NCBI RefSeq assembly: GCF_020829665.1
Contig: NZ_JAIVFT010000009.1
Coordinates: forward strand, 62,001-126,000
DNA: 64,000 nucleotides
DNA from: Nostoc sp. CHAB 5824
Lineage (GTDB): Bacteria; Cyanobacteriota; Cyanobacteriia; Cyanobacteriales; Nostocaceae
Direction of reading: 5' to 3'
Below are positions 52,917 to 60,419 of this stretch, piece after piece. A model generated the notes under the pieces. That model was not told the DNA's origin, ran no database searches, and was given only the letters and a program-made list of their open reading frames with translations. The stretch's first letter is position 1, and each line of letters begins with the position of its first letter. A program made the position numbers and the translations under genes.

Positions 52917-53189
52917 CTAAAGCAAAGGAGCTACACGTTCAGCAGCTTCTTCGGACGTAAGCACTCCATAGACTTCAAACTCAACAATATCATTCCAGTT
53001 AGTAATCCACTGTTGAATCAACGTTGGGTTATCCGTTTCCATTAGCTGGTAACAACGATGCATTTTTTCGTCGACCCAGCTTGAAACATACATCAGTCCT
53101 TCAGGCGCAAGACGACCTTGATCCCGAAACCTACGATATACGGGCAGAGGATCTTCATTTTTAAAGTGTTCAACAATCATGTAAAGCAT
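52917..53189 (-). CDS. DUF3303 family protein
   Basis: 90 residues, a dimeric alpha/beta-barrel-like small protein. YMIVEHFKNEDPLPVYRRF (about 3-21), GLMYVSSWVDEKMHRCYQLM (about 32-51) and a closing WNDIVEFEVYGVLTSEEA. The pattern is that of DUF3303, whose function is not known; heme or small-molecule binding has been speculated for the fold. It stands alone with a terminator hairpin upstream that belongs to nadK. Confidence 0.82.
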   Translation of the reverse strand: MLYMIVEHFKNEDPLPVYRRFRDQGRLAPEGLMYVSSWVDEKMHRCYQLMETDNPTLIQQWITNWNDIVEFEVYGVLTSEEAAERVAPLL

Positions 53190-53248
53190 ATCAGCATTGG
53201 ATTATGTAAATTGAATTTTTTCTAATTCTTCCTTTGCTTCCCCTGAGA

Positions 53249-53274
53249 AAGCCCCTGGATTTATCCAGGGGCTT
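53249..53274 (-). terminator. Intrinsic terminator of the ndh-nadK unit
   Basis: Perfect 12-base stem AAGCCCCTGGAT / ATCCAGGGGCTT, loop of two (effectively four to six) bases; on the minus strand TTTCTC follows. It lies 78 bases past the nadK stop. Confidence 0.75.
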
Positions 53275-53351
53275 AAATAATTTTGGCTGCGATGCCTGCG
53301 GTGTTCTTGTTGCGATCGCAATCTGCGATAGATGCACTCTAAAATACTGAA

Positions 53352-54272
53352 TTAATTACGGTGATTATTGCTGTAGTGAACCCTTGTACCTGCCCAAAGC
53401 AACTTCTCCCGCAGCGTCTGATAGTAGGAATTGTTCTCGCGCAAAATAATAAATTTAGCCCGACAATCTGCCATCCGCACATCAACACGGTGTCCCGGCC
53501 AAATTGAAGTCCCCAAAACCCCATCTGTCCACAGTTTGGTACTCAAATCGTAATCCCCCAAAGGCCAAATACTTACCACAGAACCAGGGGGTAAAACGAG
53601 GGGACGACTAGAAAGGCTCATTGCACAAATGGGAGTAACAGTAATCGCCTCCATACCATCATGCATAATTGGCCCATTAGCAGAAACGGTATAACCTGTG
53701 GAACCTGTAGGAGTGGAAATAATCAACCCATCCCCGACGTATTGATCGACTACCTCACCATCGATTTCCATTTCCAGAATTGAGGTTATCATTCGGTCAG
53801 CGGAAGCAGGTTTGACACAAAATTCATTCAATGCCAGGTAACGTTCACTCACTGGTTCTAAATTAGACCCATGACCCTCATACACCGCAGCTTGTAACAT
53901 CATCCGCCGTTGGATAGCATAACGATCCTCAAACAGTCGATCCCAAACTTTCTCAGTATCCTGAAACTCTTCCACTGACTCAGTTAAAAACCCCAGATGG
54001 CCTCCCACATTCACTCCCAGAATAGGGATGCCCGCTGGGGCTAAATGTCTGGCACTGGTTAAAACAGTACCATCACCACCGAGTACCAAAGCGAGATCGA
54101 TTGGTTGAGCCGCTGAAGCCAAAAAGACTGGATAAGGGTTGTCTTTCGGCCCGCTTGGCCCCATCAACACCTGGCACTGGCGACTTTCTAGTTGTTTAGC
54201 ACAGATTTCTGCCCATTGTTTACTCCGGGCATCCCGCGCTTTATAAGCAATGATTACCTGCTTGAGTTGCAC
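53352..54272 (-). CDS. nadK: NAD(+) kinase
   Basis: 306 residues from the GTG at 54272; a TTG two codons upstream is possible. The motif LVLGGDGTVLTSARHL (about 61-76) and GVNVGGHLGFLTE (about 86-98), then TPTGSTGYTVSANGPI (about 191-206), define the family. It makes NADP from NAD and ATP. The gene follows ndhE with only six bases between, so it belongs to the ndhA-I-G-E transcript, a sensible link of NADP supply with the NDH-1 complex. Confidence 0.94.
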   Translation of the reverse strand: MQLKQVIIAYKARDARSKQWAEICAKQLESRQCQVLMGPSGPKDNPYPVFLASAAQPIDLALVLGGDGTVLTSARHLAPAGIPILGVNVGGHLGFLTESVEEFQDTEKVWDRLFEDRYAIQRRMMLQAAVYEGHGSNLEPVSERYLALNEFCVKPASADRMITSILEMEIDGEVVDQYVGDGLIISTPTGSTGYTVSANGPIMHDGMEAITVTPICAMSLSSRPLVLPPGSVVSIWPLGDYDLSTKLWTDGVLGTSIWPGHRVDVRMADCRAKFIILRENNSYYQTLREKLLWAGTRVHYSNNHRN

Positions 54273-54278
54273 GCACAA

Positions 54279-54584
54279 TTACCACTTCAGGAGATTAAAC
54301 TGCTCCATATCGACGGTATCGCGGTTGCGATAAATGGCAAGCACGATCGCTAAACCTACCGCCGCCTCGGCTGCGGCCACGGTGATCACAAATACTGTGA
54401 AAACCTGACCTTTAATTAATGTTGAGTCGAGGAAGTTGGAAAATGCCATTAAATTCAGATTAACAGCATTGAGCAGTAACTCAATTGACATCAGCACCCG
54501 CACAGCGTTGCGGCTGGTAATTAAACCGTAGATGCCGATGCAGAATAAAGCTGCTGCTAGTAATAAAAAGTACTGGAGTTGCAT
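54279..54584 (-). CDS. ndhE: NAD(P)H-quinone oxidoreductase subunit 4L (NdhE/NuoK)
   Basis: 101 residues, three transmembrane helices, with the conserved GLITSRNAVRVLMSIELLLN (about 20-39) and VFVITVAAAEAAVGLAIVLA (about 64-83) carrying the two membrane glutamates of the proton path. Subunit of the thylakoid NDH-1 complex used in cyclic electron flow and respiration. Last ndh gene of the unit. Confidence 0.96.
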   Translation of the reverse strand: MQLQYFLLLAAALFCIGIYGLITSRNAVRVLMSIELLLNAVNLNLMAFSNFLDSTLIKGQVFTVFVITVAAAEAAVGLAIVLAIYRNRDTVDMEQFNLLKW

Positions 54585-54643
54585 GAATCTGAGTATCCCT
54601 CCTGAAAAAACTGGCTGTTTATCTGCGACTCAGGTCGCAAATA

Positions 54644-55258
54644 TTACTCTTTTGTTTCGCTGGTTGTTGATACTAGTTCTCTGGGGCGTTCTTGCAAAGT
54701 CAAAACAGTTTGCCCCAGTTCGGATGGTGTCAATAGGTCTGGCAAATACTCACGACGTGCCAAAATAATTGCTCCTACCATTGCTATCAGCAGCAAAATG
54801 GAAGCCAGTTCAAAAGGCAGTAAAAAGTCAGTGAAGAAATGTTCTCCAATTAAAACTATAGAACTTTCACCACCCGCCACAGGAGCAGCTGAGTAAGCCC
54901 AAGGAGTAGCCAGCACCATCGTACTTAAAAGACCGAACAATCCTATACTGACTATACCCGTTAGTACTTTCCGCACCCAAGAGTTGGGAAATGCTACAAA
55001 ATTCTGCCGCTTGTTCACCAACATAATGGCAAACAAAATCAACACGTTAACCGCCCCAACGTAAATTAGTATTTGTGCCGCTGCAACAAAATCAGCATTT
55101 AGCAACAGGTAGATTCCCGCTATGCTAATGAACACGCCCCCCAACATAAAGGCAGAATAGACGATGTTGGAGAACAGCACCACGCCAATGGCCGCCCCAA
55201 TCATCATCACGCCCAGTATGCCAAGCGATACAAACTGTACTCCTTCTGCTAGATTCAC
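54644..55258 (-). CDS. ndhG: NAD(P)H-quinone oxidoreductase subunit 6 (NdhG/NuoJ)
   Basis: 204 residues with five hydrophobic helices: LGILGVMMIGAAIGVVLFSN, SAFMLGGVFISIAGIYLLLN, and AAQILIYVGAVNVLILFAIM, the last being the typical NuoJ helix with its pi-bulge region. Membrane subunit of NDH-1. 59 bases upstream of ndhE; a heptamer-repeat tract separates it from ndhI. Confidence 0.95.
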   Translation of the reverse strand: MNLAEGVQFVSLGILGVMMIGAAIGVVLFSNIVYSAFMLGGVFISIAGIYLLLNADFVAAAQILIYVGAVNVLILFAIMLVNKRQNFVAFPNSWVRKVLTGIVSIGLFGLLSTMVLATPWAYSAAPVAGGESSIVLIGEHFFTDFLLPFELASILLLIAMVGAIILARREYLPDLLTPSELGQTVLTLQERPRELVSTTSETKE

Positions 55259-55263
55259 TGTTT

Positions 55264-55358
55264 TTTGTCCTTAATCATTGGTCATTAGTCATTGGTCATT
55301 AGTCATTGGTCATTGGTCATTGGTCAAATAACAAAGGACAATGGACAAATGACAAATG
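55264..55358. repeat. Heptamer tandem repeat (TCATTGG/TCATTAG)
   Basis: At least nine consecutive units, then ACAAAGGACAATGGACAAATGACAAATGACA. It lies within the ndh operon between ndhI and ndhG, so it is transcribed. Confidence 0.9.
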
Positions 55359-55362
55359 ACAT

Positions 55363-55947
55363 TTATTTTTCTGTTTGTTCCACGAGGTCTTCTGGACGCG
55401 CACCCGCACGCGGTGCATCTGCGGGCAGTCCATGTGGTTCGAGGACGCCTTTGGGTAGGTAAACTAGTTCGCGCAGTGGTGTAACCATTGGGTCATCTGT
55501 TACCTTGTAGGGCAGACGACCTAGCGCTACGTTGTCATAGTTCAATTCATGGCGATCGTAAGTGGAAAGCTCATACTCTTCTGTCATGGATAGACAGTTA
55601 GTAGGGCAAAATTCCACACAATTACCGCAAAAGATACAAACTCCAAAATCAATGCTGTAATGGTTGAGTTTTTTCTTTTTGCTGGCTTTGTCAAATTCCC
55701 AATCTACTACAGGCAGATTAATTGGACAAACGCGAACACAAACTTCGCAGGCGATGCACTTATCAAATTCAAAGTGAATCCTACCGCGAAACCGTTCGCC
55801 AGGAATCAGTTTCTCGTAAGGGTACTGTACGGTAATCGGACGCCGCCGCATGTGGTCGAAGGTTACAGAAAGTCCCTGACCAATGTAACGCGCAGCTTGT
55901 ACCGTTTCTTTGGCGTAATCACCAACTTGTTTCAGGAACTTTAGCAT
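55363..55947 (-). CDS. ndhI: NAD(P)H-quinone oxidoreductase subunit I (NdhI)
   Basis: 194 residues. Two 4Fe-4S motifs: CIACEVCVRVCPINLP (about 64-79) and CIFCGNCVEFCPTNCLS (about 104-120). It passes electrons from ferredoxin-side clusters to the quinone. Cyanobacterial NdhI is fully membrane-associated at the base of the peripheral arm. Follows ndhA by 98 bases of repeat-containing spacer. Confidence 0.96.
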   Translation of the reverse strand: MLKFLKQVGDYAKETVQAARYIGQGLSVTFDHMRRRPITVQYPYEKLIPGERFRGRIHFEFDKCIACEVCVRVCPINLPVVDWEFDKASKKKKLNHYSIDFGVCIFCGNCVEFCPTNCLSMTEEYELSTYDRHELNYDNVALGRLPYKVTDDPMVTPLRELVYLPKGVLEPHGLPADAPRAGARPEDLVEQTEK

Positions 55948-55985
55948 TGTGTTTCACTCTCTGTTTTTAAGCTATCAGCGTTATT

Positions 55986-56047
55986 TGTCCCTTGTCCTTT
56001 GTCCTTGGTCATTAGCCATTTGTACTAATGACTAATGACTAATGACT
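55986..56047. repeat. Heptamer tandem repeat between ndhA and ndhI
   Basis: CTTGTCCTTTGTCCTTGGTC then ACTAATGACTAATGACTAATG. The ndhA stop codon TAG is formed by the last repeat unit. Confidence 0.85.
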
Positions 56048-57164
56048 AACCACCAAAAGCGAAGGGAAAGGCTAGTTTCAGCGCGGCGGTTAATAGGAGA
56101 TTAACCAAGCCAACTGGTAACAAAAACTTCCATCCTAAATCTAACAGTTGGTCAATCCGTACCCGTGGCACTGTCCAGCGCAACAGGATGGCAACAAACA
56201 CTAGTAAATAGGCTTTGAACACGGTCATGGTGATACCTAAAGCCGCAGTTACTATCTGGAACACGGGATTTGCTTCACTGACTCCCAGCAAACCAGCGAT
56301 GAGGTTGAGGGGAAGGGGAAAGTCCCAACCGCCCAGGTAAAGAATTGCTACTAGTAAGGAAGAAAGAATCAAGTTAACGTAAGAACCCAGGTAGAACAGA
56401 CCGAATTTCATGCCTGAATATTCAGTCTGATAGCCTGCTACGATTTCTTCTTCCGCTTCGGGTAAGTCAAAGGGTAATCGTTCGCATTCAGCTAAGGCGG
56501 CTATCCAAAAGATCAGGAAACCGATTGGTTGTCGCCAAATATTCCAGCCCAGGATACCGTAGCCAGACTGTTGATTGACAATATCAACGGTGTTAAGGCT
56601 GTTAGACATCATAGCGATCGCTAACACCGCCAGTGCCAAAGGAATTTCGTAACTAATAGATTGCGCTGCTGCCCGCAACCCCCCTAACAGGGAGTATTTG
56701 TTATTAGATGCGTAGCCAGCCATTAACAAACCAATGGGCTGAATACTTGACAAGGCAATCCACAAGAATACGCCCATGCCGACATTGCTAATTACGATGT
56801 TCTGCCCAAAGGGGACGATCAGGAATGACAGAAACACCGGAATCACAACAATAATTGGGCCAAGTGTAAACAGCCAGGGGTCAGATTTTGCTGGTACTAT
56901 ATCTTCTTTAAATACCAACTTCAAACCATCCGCTACAGGTACCAGCAAGCCAAAAGGGCCCTGGTATTCTGGCCCAATTCGCTGCTGTGCGGCTGCGGAA
57001 ATTTTTCGTTCTAGCCAAGTAGCAACTAATACCCCCACTGTTGCCCCAATCAGCATCAGTATCATTGGCAGTGGCATCCAAATTGCTTTGGCTGTTCCTG
57101 CTGGTATACCTAAATCCCGGAGGGATTCAATAAAAGTTCCTTGGAGATCAATTCCTGAGTTCAT
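56046..57164 (-). CDS. ndhA: NAD(P)H-quinone oxidoreductase subunit 1 (NdhA/NuoH)
   Basis: 372 residues with eight or nine hydrophobic helices. WLERKISAAAQQRIGPEYQG (about 50-69) and ERLPFDLPEAEEEIVAGYQTEY (split, about 236-257) are the signature loops at the quinone site. Membrane subunit joining the peripheral arm to the membrane arm of NDH-1. First gene of ndhA-I-G-E-nadK. Confidence 0.96.
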   Translation of the reverse strand: MNSGIDLQGTFIESLRDLGIPAGTAKAIWMPLPMILMLIGATVGVLVATWLERKISAAAQQRIGPEYQGPFGLLVPVADGLKLVFKEDIVPAKSDPWLFTLGPIIVVIPVFLSFLIVPFGQNIVISNVGMGVFLWIALSSIQPIGLLMAGYASNNKYSLLGGLRAAAQSISYEIPLALAVLAIAMMSNSLNTVDIVNQQSGYGILGWNIWRQPIGFLIFWIAALAECERLPFDLPEAEEEIVAGYQTEYSGMKFGLFYLGSYVNLILSSLLVAILYLGGWDFPLPLNLIAGLLGVSEANPVFQIVTAALGITMTVFKAYLLVFVAILLRWTVPRVRIDQLLDLGWKFLLPVGLVNLLLTAALKLAFPFAFGG

Positions 57165-57379
57165 GTTTCCGCTCTTTAAGACATCGAGTCATGGTGAGTT
57201 ACAACTATTAGTTAAATTAATACCTGTAAATTCACCCATTTTTAATTTTTGCCCAGATGATGCTTGATTGAAGATTTGTTGCTAATTCCCATGCCTAGTA
57301 TATCCTTGGATGGTTTTAGCCCTCTGAAGCGAGATGAGAACTTCTACTTATGGTTGGCATTGAGATTGGCTATTGAGGA

Positions 57380-57458
57380 GACGGAGGGATGAGGGAGCAG
57401 GGGGAGCAGGGGAAGATAAGGGAGAAGAGTTTCTCCCTGCTCCCTGCCCCCTGCCCAA
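57380..57458. repeat. GAGCAGGGGGAGCAGGGG / CTCCCTGCTCCC repeat
   Basis: Purine half followed by pyrimidine half, able to pair (GGGAGCAGGG with CCCTGCTCCC). Same type as the repeats at 8779 and 19100. It touches the gltA 3' end and may form a terminator. Confidence 0.7.
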
Positions 57459-58595
57459 TTACCGTTGGTCAATGGGGGTATAAGTAACTTCGTGCCGACC
57501 GTTGTAAACCTGGGTAGGACGGAAAATCCTGTTTTCTGCTAGCTGTTCTTTCCAGTGGGCTAGCCAACCGGCAACGCGAGCGATCGCAAATATTGGCGTA
57601 AACAAGTCTGTAGGAATCCCCATCTTCCTATACACCAAACCTGAGTAAAAGTCAATATTGGGATAAATCCCTTTGCTACCGAGTTTTTCTTCTACCACTC
57701 GTTCCATCTCTTGAGCAATGTCATAGAATTTGTCGTAGCCAAACTTGTCAAACAGTTGCTCTGCTAGTCCTTGTAAAATTATGGCTCGTGGGTCTTTCAC
57801 TTTATAAACACGATGTCCAAAGCCCATAATCTTAGATTTAGTTTGCAGACAATGCTCTATGTAGGGACGGACATTTTCCACAGAGCCGATTTTTTCCAAC
57901 ATTTGAATTACTTCTTCATTGGCTCCACCATGCAGGGGCCCTCCTAAAGTTCCCACAGCGCTAGCAACTACAGCGTAAGGATCAGTCAAGGTGGAAGCTG
58001 TTACCCTGGCACTGAAGGTGGAAGCATTCATTGTATGCTCAACCTGAAGTATCAAGCAGATATCAAAAATCCGTGCCATCAGAGGATCGGGTTCTTTCTC
58101 ATCGAGCATGTATAGAAAGTTAGCGGAGTAGTCTAAGTCATCACGGGGACGTATCGGATCATTGCCTTTACGCATCAGTTGGAACGCTGCTACCATCGTG
58201 GGAATGGTTGCTATCAAGCGCACCACCGAATCCCGAATGTAGGCAGGATTATGTAAATCCCTGAGCGAATAAAATAAGCCTAAAGCAGCAGCAGAGGCTT
58301 GCAGCGCATCCATTGGGTGACCGCTTTCAGGAAAGCATTTCATCATGTCCCGAATGCGGTATTTTATCCGCCGATGGTAACGAACTTCGTGCTCAAATGC
58401 TTTCAATTCTTCGTTGCTTGGCAGTTCGCCCCAGATTAAGAGATAAGCAGTTTCCAAGAACGTACTTTTTTCTGCTAGTTCCTCAATCCGGATGCCACGA
58501 TATTCTAGTATTCCCTTTTGCCCATCAACATAGCTGATACTTGATTGAGCGGCGGGAATGCCTTCTAAACCAGGCTTGTATTCGCACACCATCAT
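57459..58595 (-). CDS. gltA: Citrate synthase
   Basis: 378 residues, the shorter bacterial type. Catalytic residues are in EHTMNASTFSARV (first His, about 188), GALHGGANEEV-type GGPLHGGANEEVIQM (second His, about 224) and GFGHRVYKVKDPRA (third His, about 263); Asp in NIDFYSGLVY (about 318). It condenses acetyl-CoA and oxaloacetate at the entry of the TCA branch that supplies 2-oxoglutarate for nitrogen assimilation. Stands alone on the minus strand. Confidence 0.96.
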   Translation of the reverse strand: MMVCEYKPGLEGIPAAQSSISYVDGQKGILEYRGIRIEELAEKSTFLETAYLLIWGELPSNEELKAFEHEVRYHRRIKYRIRDMMKCFPESGHPMDALQASAAALGLFYSLRDLHNPAYIRDSVVRLIATIPTMVAAFQLMRKGNDPIRPRDDLDYSANFLYMLDEKEPDPLMARIFDICLILQVEHTMNASTFSARVTASTLTDPYAVVASAVGTLGGPLHGGANEEVIQMLEKIGSVENVRPYIEHCLQTKSKIMGFGHRVYKVKDPRAIILQGLAEQLFDKFGYDKFYDIAQEMERVVEEKLGSKGIYPNIDFYSGLVYRKMGIPTDLFTPIFAIARVAGWLAHWKEQLAENRIFRPTQVYNGRHEVTYTPIDQR

Positions 58596-58702
58596 GGCAA
58601 CACCATTCGCTTTGTGAAATATCTGATCAAGCTAACTTACCAGAAATTATTGTCGCCATAACAGTAGCCCTTCTAACAACAATTGGAAATGTTGAAAAAC
58701 TG

Positions 58703-59197
58703 TTATAGCAGGTACTTGGGTGGTGTCAACCAAAACATCTGACTACGACCCAGAGGAGTACCTGTTTCTGGTAGTTTTATCCCAATCATACCTGCTTTTT
58801 TCAAGACTAAGCTTCCTTTGATTTCTCCCCAGAGAAGAATTTCTGTCCAACTGGTCAAATCAGGTTCGTGTCCAACCAACGCCAGTTGGGTATTTTGGGA
58901 ATAATTTCTTGGTTCTAACCACTCTTTTAGCCAACTAGAAATTTGACCATCGTGGGCCAGATGGCTAGATTCCTCTAATTTGGAGCTTAGTTTTTCTGCT
59001 ATAAGGATTTCAGCCGTTTGCCGGGCCCGCACTAAGGGACTGGTGAGAATTAAATCAAAGCTTAAACCCAATTTAACAAGTTTCTGGGCAACTTTCTCAG
59101 TTTTTTGCCGTCCTTCTTTGGTAAGGCTGCGCTCCTCATCCTTGATGCCTAATCCCTTGTCTTCGGCGATGCCATGACGAATTAAATATAGTTCCAT
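58703..59197 (-). CDS. sixA: SixA-type phosphohistidine phosphatase
   Basis: 164 residues. The RHG motif is LIRHGIAED at residues 5-13; LTSPLVRARQTAEIL (about 51-65) and LVGHEPDLTSW (about 107-117) complete the histidine phosphatase site. SixA removes phosphate from histidine on phosphorelay proteins (E. coli ArcB, PTS NPr). The partner in this organism is unknown. It follows gltA upstream on the same strand with a separate promoter likely. Confidence 0.9.
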   Translation of the reverse strand: MELYLIRHGIAEDKGLGIKDEERSLTKEGRQKTEKVAQKLVKLGLSFDLILTSPLVRARQTAEILIAEKLSSKLEESSHLAHDGQISSWLKEWLEPRNYSQNTQLALVGHEPDLTSWTEILLWGEIKGSLVLKKAGMIGIKLPETGTPLGRSQMFWLTPPKYLL

Positions 59198-59348
59198 ACT
59201 TTTAGTTCTGTTAGCATAGCGGGGCCTAGCCCGTGCTTAGTTAGGATTTACGTCTAGTGTGAATTAAACTATCCTAATATTAATCATTATTACGTATTCG
59301 TTGATCTGCCATCTGTCCGGTGTAGTGAAGTGTTAGACATTCTAAGTG

Positions 59349-59738
59349 CTATGGATATGGCAATAGGTTTAAACCTTGAATAAATCTGTAATCGCGTTGG
59401 TTTTTTGTGATAAACGGGTAATTCCACACTATTGCCGTAGCTGCAATAAGACTATCAGGAATGACCAAACCATAACTGAGCCGATAAGACCGCAATAAAT
59501 CAACTGCTGTGTCAGATACAGCTTGGTCAATCTTAATGATGTAAAACTGCTTGAGGAAATTTTCAAGTGTTTGTAATTCTACTTTGTTACGACAACCAAC
59601 CATTAGTTCCATTTGTGTGATTATGCTAATTGCCAAGCCAGAACTCGCTTTCAGATTTTGCAAACACTTTACTGCTTCAATAACACCGCGACCTGCATCA
59701 ATCAGAATATCAGTATCAACGATGGTTGAGTTAGTCAT
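59349..59738 (-). CDS. VapC-like PIN-domain toxin
   Basis: 129 residues from the ATG at 59738, which overlaps the antitoxin end by eight bases; the frame is open ten codons further. The PIN acids are visible: IVDTDILIDAGRG (first Asp, about 8), ITQMELMVG (Glu about 45), LVIPDSLIAATA (Asp about 94) and ITKNQRDYRFI. Such toxins cut tRNA or rRNA when free of antitoxin. Paired with the small gene upstream. Confidence 0.87.
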   Translation of the reverse strand: MTNSTIVDTDILIDAGRGVIEAVKCLQNLKASSGLAISIITQMELMVGCRNKVELQTLENFLKQFYIIKIDQAVSDTAVDLLRSYRLSYGLVIPDSLIAATAIVWNYPFITKNQRDYRFIQGLNLLPYP

Positions 59739-59976
59739 GTGACTTTGACCACTCATTTTCTCGAACACCGCGCACCCAAGCAGTGCTATCAGCTAAATCT
59801 TGGCGATCGCTCCACATCCCAATAAAGCTATCATTTATCAAGTCAATGTCAGGTAGCTGAGAGGCAGATTCAACTACTGCATATCTTTGTCGCAAAAAAG
59901 CAATAAAGTCGATTACTTGATGCTGTGCTTCCGCAGGAAGGGATAAAAACTCATTAAACAATTCTTGCTGTGTCAT
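59731..59976 (-). CDS. VapB-like antitoxin (DUF2281-type)
   Basis: 81 residues from the ATG at 59976; a start at 60009 is open. The N-terminal TQQELFNEFLSLPAEAQHQV and VIDFIAFLRQRY is the DUF2281 pattern (LP...QQEVLDFIEFLR) common in cyanobacterial antitoxins; the acidic/aromatic tail (GMWSDRQDLADSTAWVRGVR) should wrap the PIN toxin. Translation is coupled with the toxin gene. Confidence 0.83.
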   Translation of the reverse strand: MTQQELFNEFLSLPAEAQHQVIDFIAFLRQRYAVVESASQLPDIDLINDSFIGMWSDRQDLADSTAWVRGVRENEWSKSHD

Positions 59977-60005
59977 TTTTATACCTATCAGAAAAATAAA
60001 CTCAC

Positions 60006-60419
60006 TCAAATTAGCGTTGTCAAAAACTCATCTGGCAGCATTGCCGGAACTAAAGAGGCCACAAAATCGGGTGTGTTTCGCGTCACAATTATTTCTAAAC
60101 CTGCCGTAAGCGCCGCAGTACTTGTTACCGCATCCTCAAAATCCTTAATTGAGCTATTCAAAGCTTGCCGAATAACTTCATCTGTTACGCTGGCAACTTG
60201 AAGGTGCTGCAATAACTTTGCTAATAGTTCACGCGCTACTTCATTACCAACTTGACGACGCAGAATATAGAAAATATTGGTTACTGCATGACCTGAAACA
60301 TAACCTTGTACTTGATTCTGCATTACTGTATTTAATGCTCGTGCAGAAGCTACGATAAATGGTTGACGCTGTGCCAAAATATCGAGCAACACATCGCTGT
60401 CGAACAACACCCGTTTCAA
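60006..60419 (-). CDS. PIN-domain toxin (second module)
   Basis: 137 residues. VLFDSDVLLDILAQRQPF (first Asp about 7-9), GHAVTNIFYILRRQ (about 42-56), IKDFEDAVTSTAAL (acidic pair about 91-94) and IIVTRNTPDF (about 108-118) form the PIN_3-type site. Its ATG overlaps the stop of the gene upstream by four bases. That large upstream protein ends in a tail resembling antitoxins that normally precede this kind of PIN gene, so the two probably work as toxin and antitoxin. Confidence 0.85.
   Translation of the reverse strand: MKRVLFDSDVLLDILAQRQPFIVASARALNTVMQNQVQGYVSGHAVTNIFYILRRQVGNEVARELLAKLLQHLQVASVTDEVIRQALNSSIKDFEDAVTSTAALTAGLEIIVTRNTPDFVASLVPAMLPDEFLTTLI

Noticed and set aside
55264..55358. 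Regular short repeats that could suggest a CRISPR array
   Set aside because: Units are only seven bases long with no unique spacers; they are heptamer tandem repeats typical of the Nostocales.
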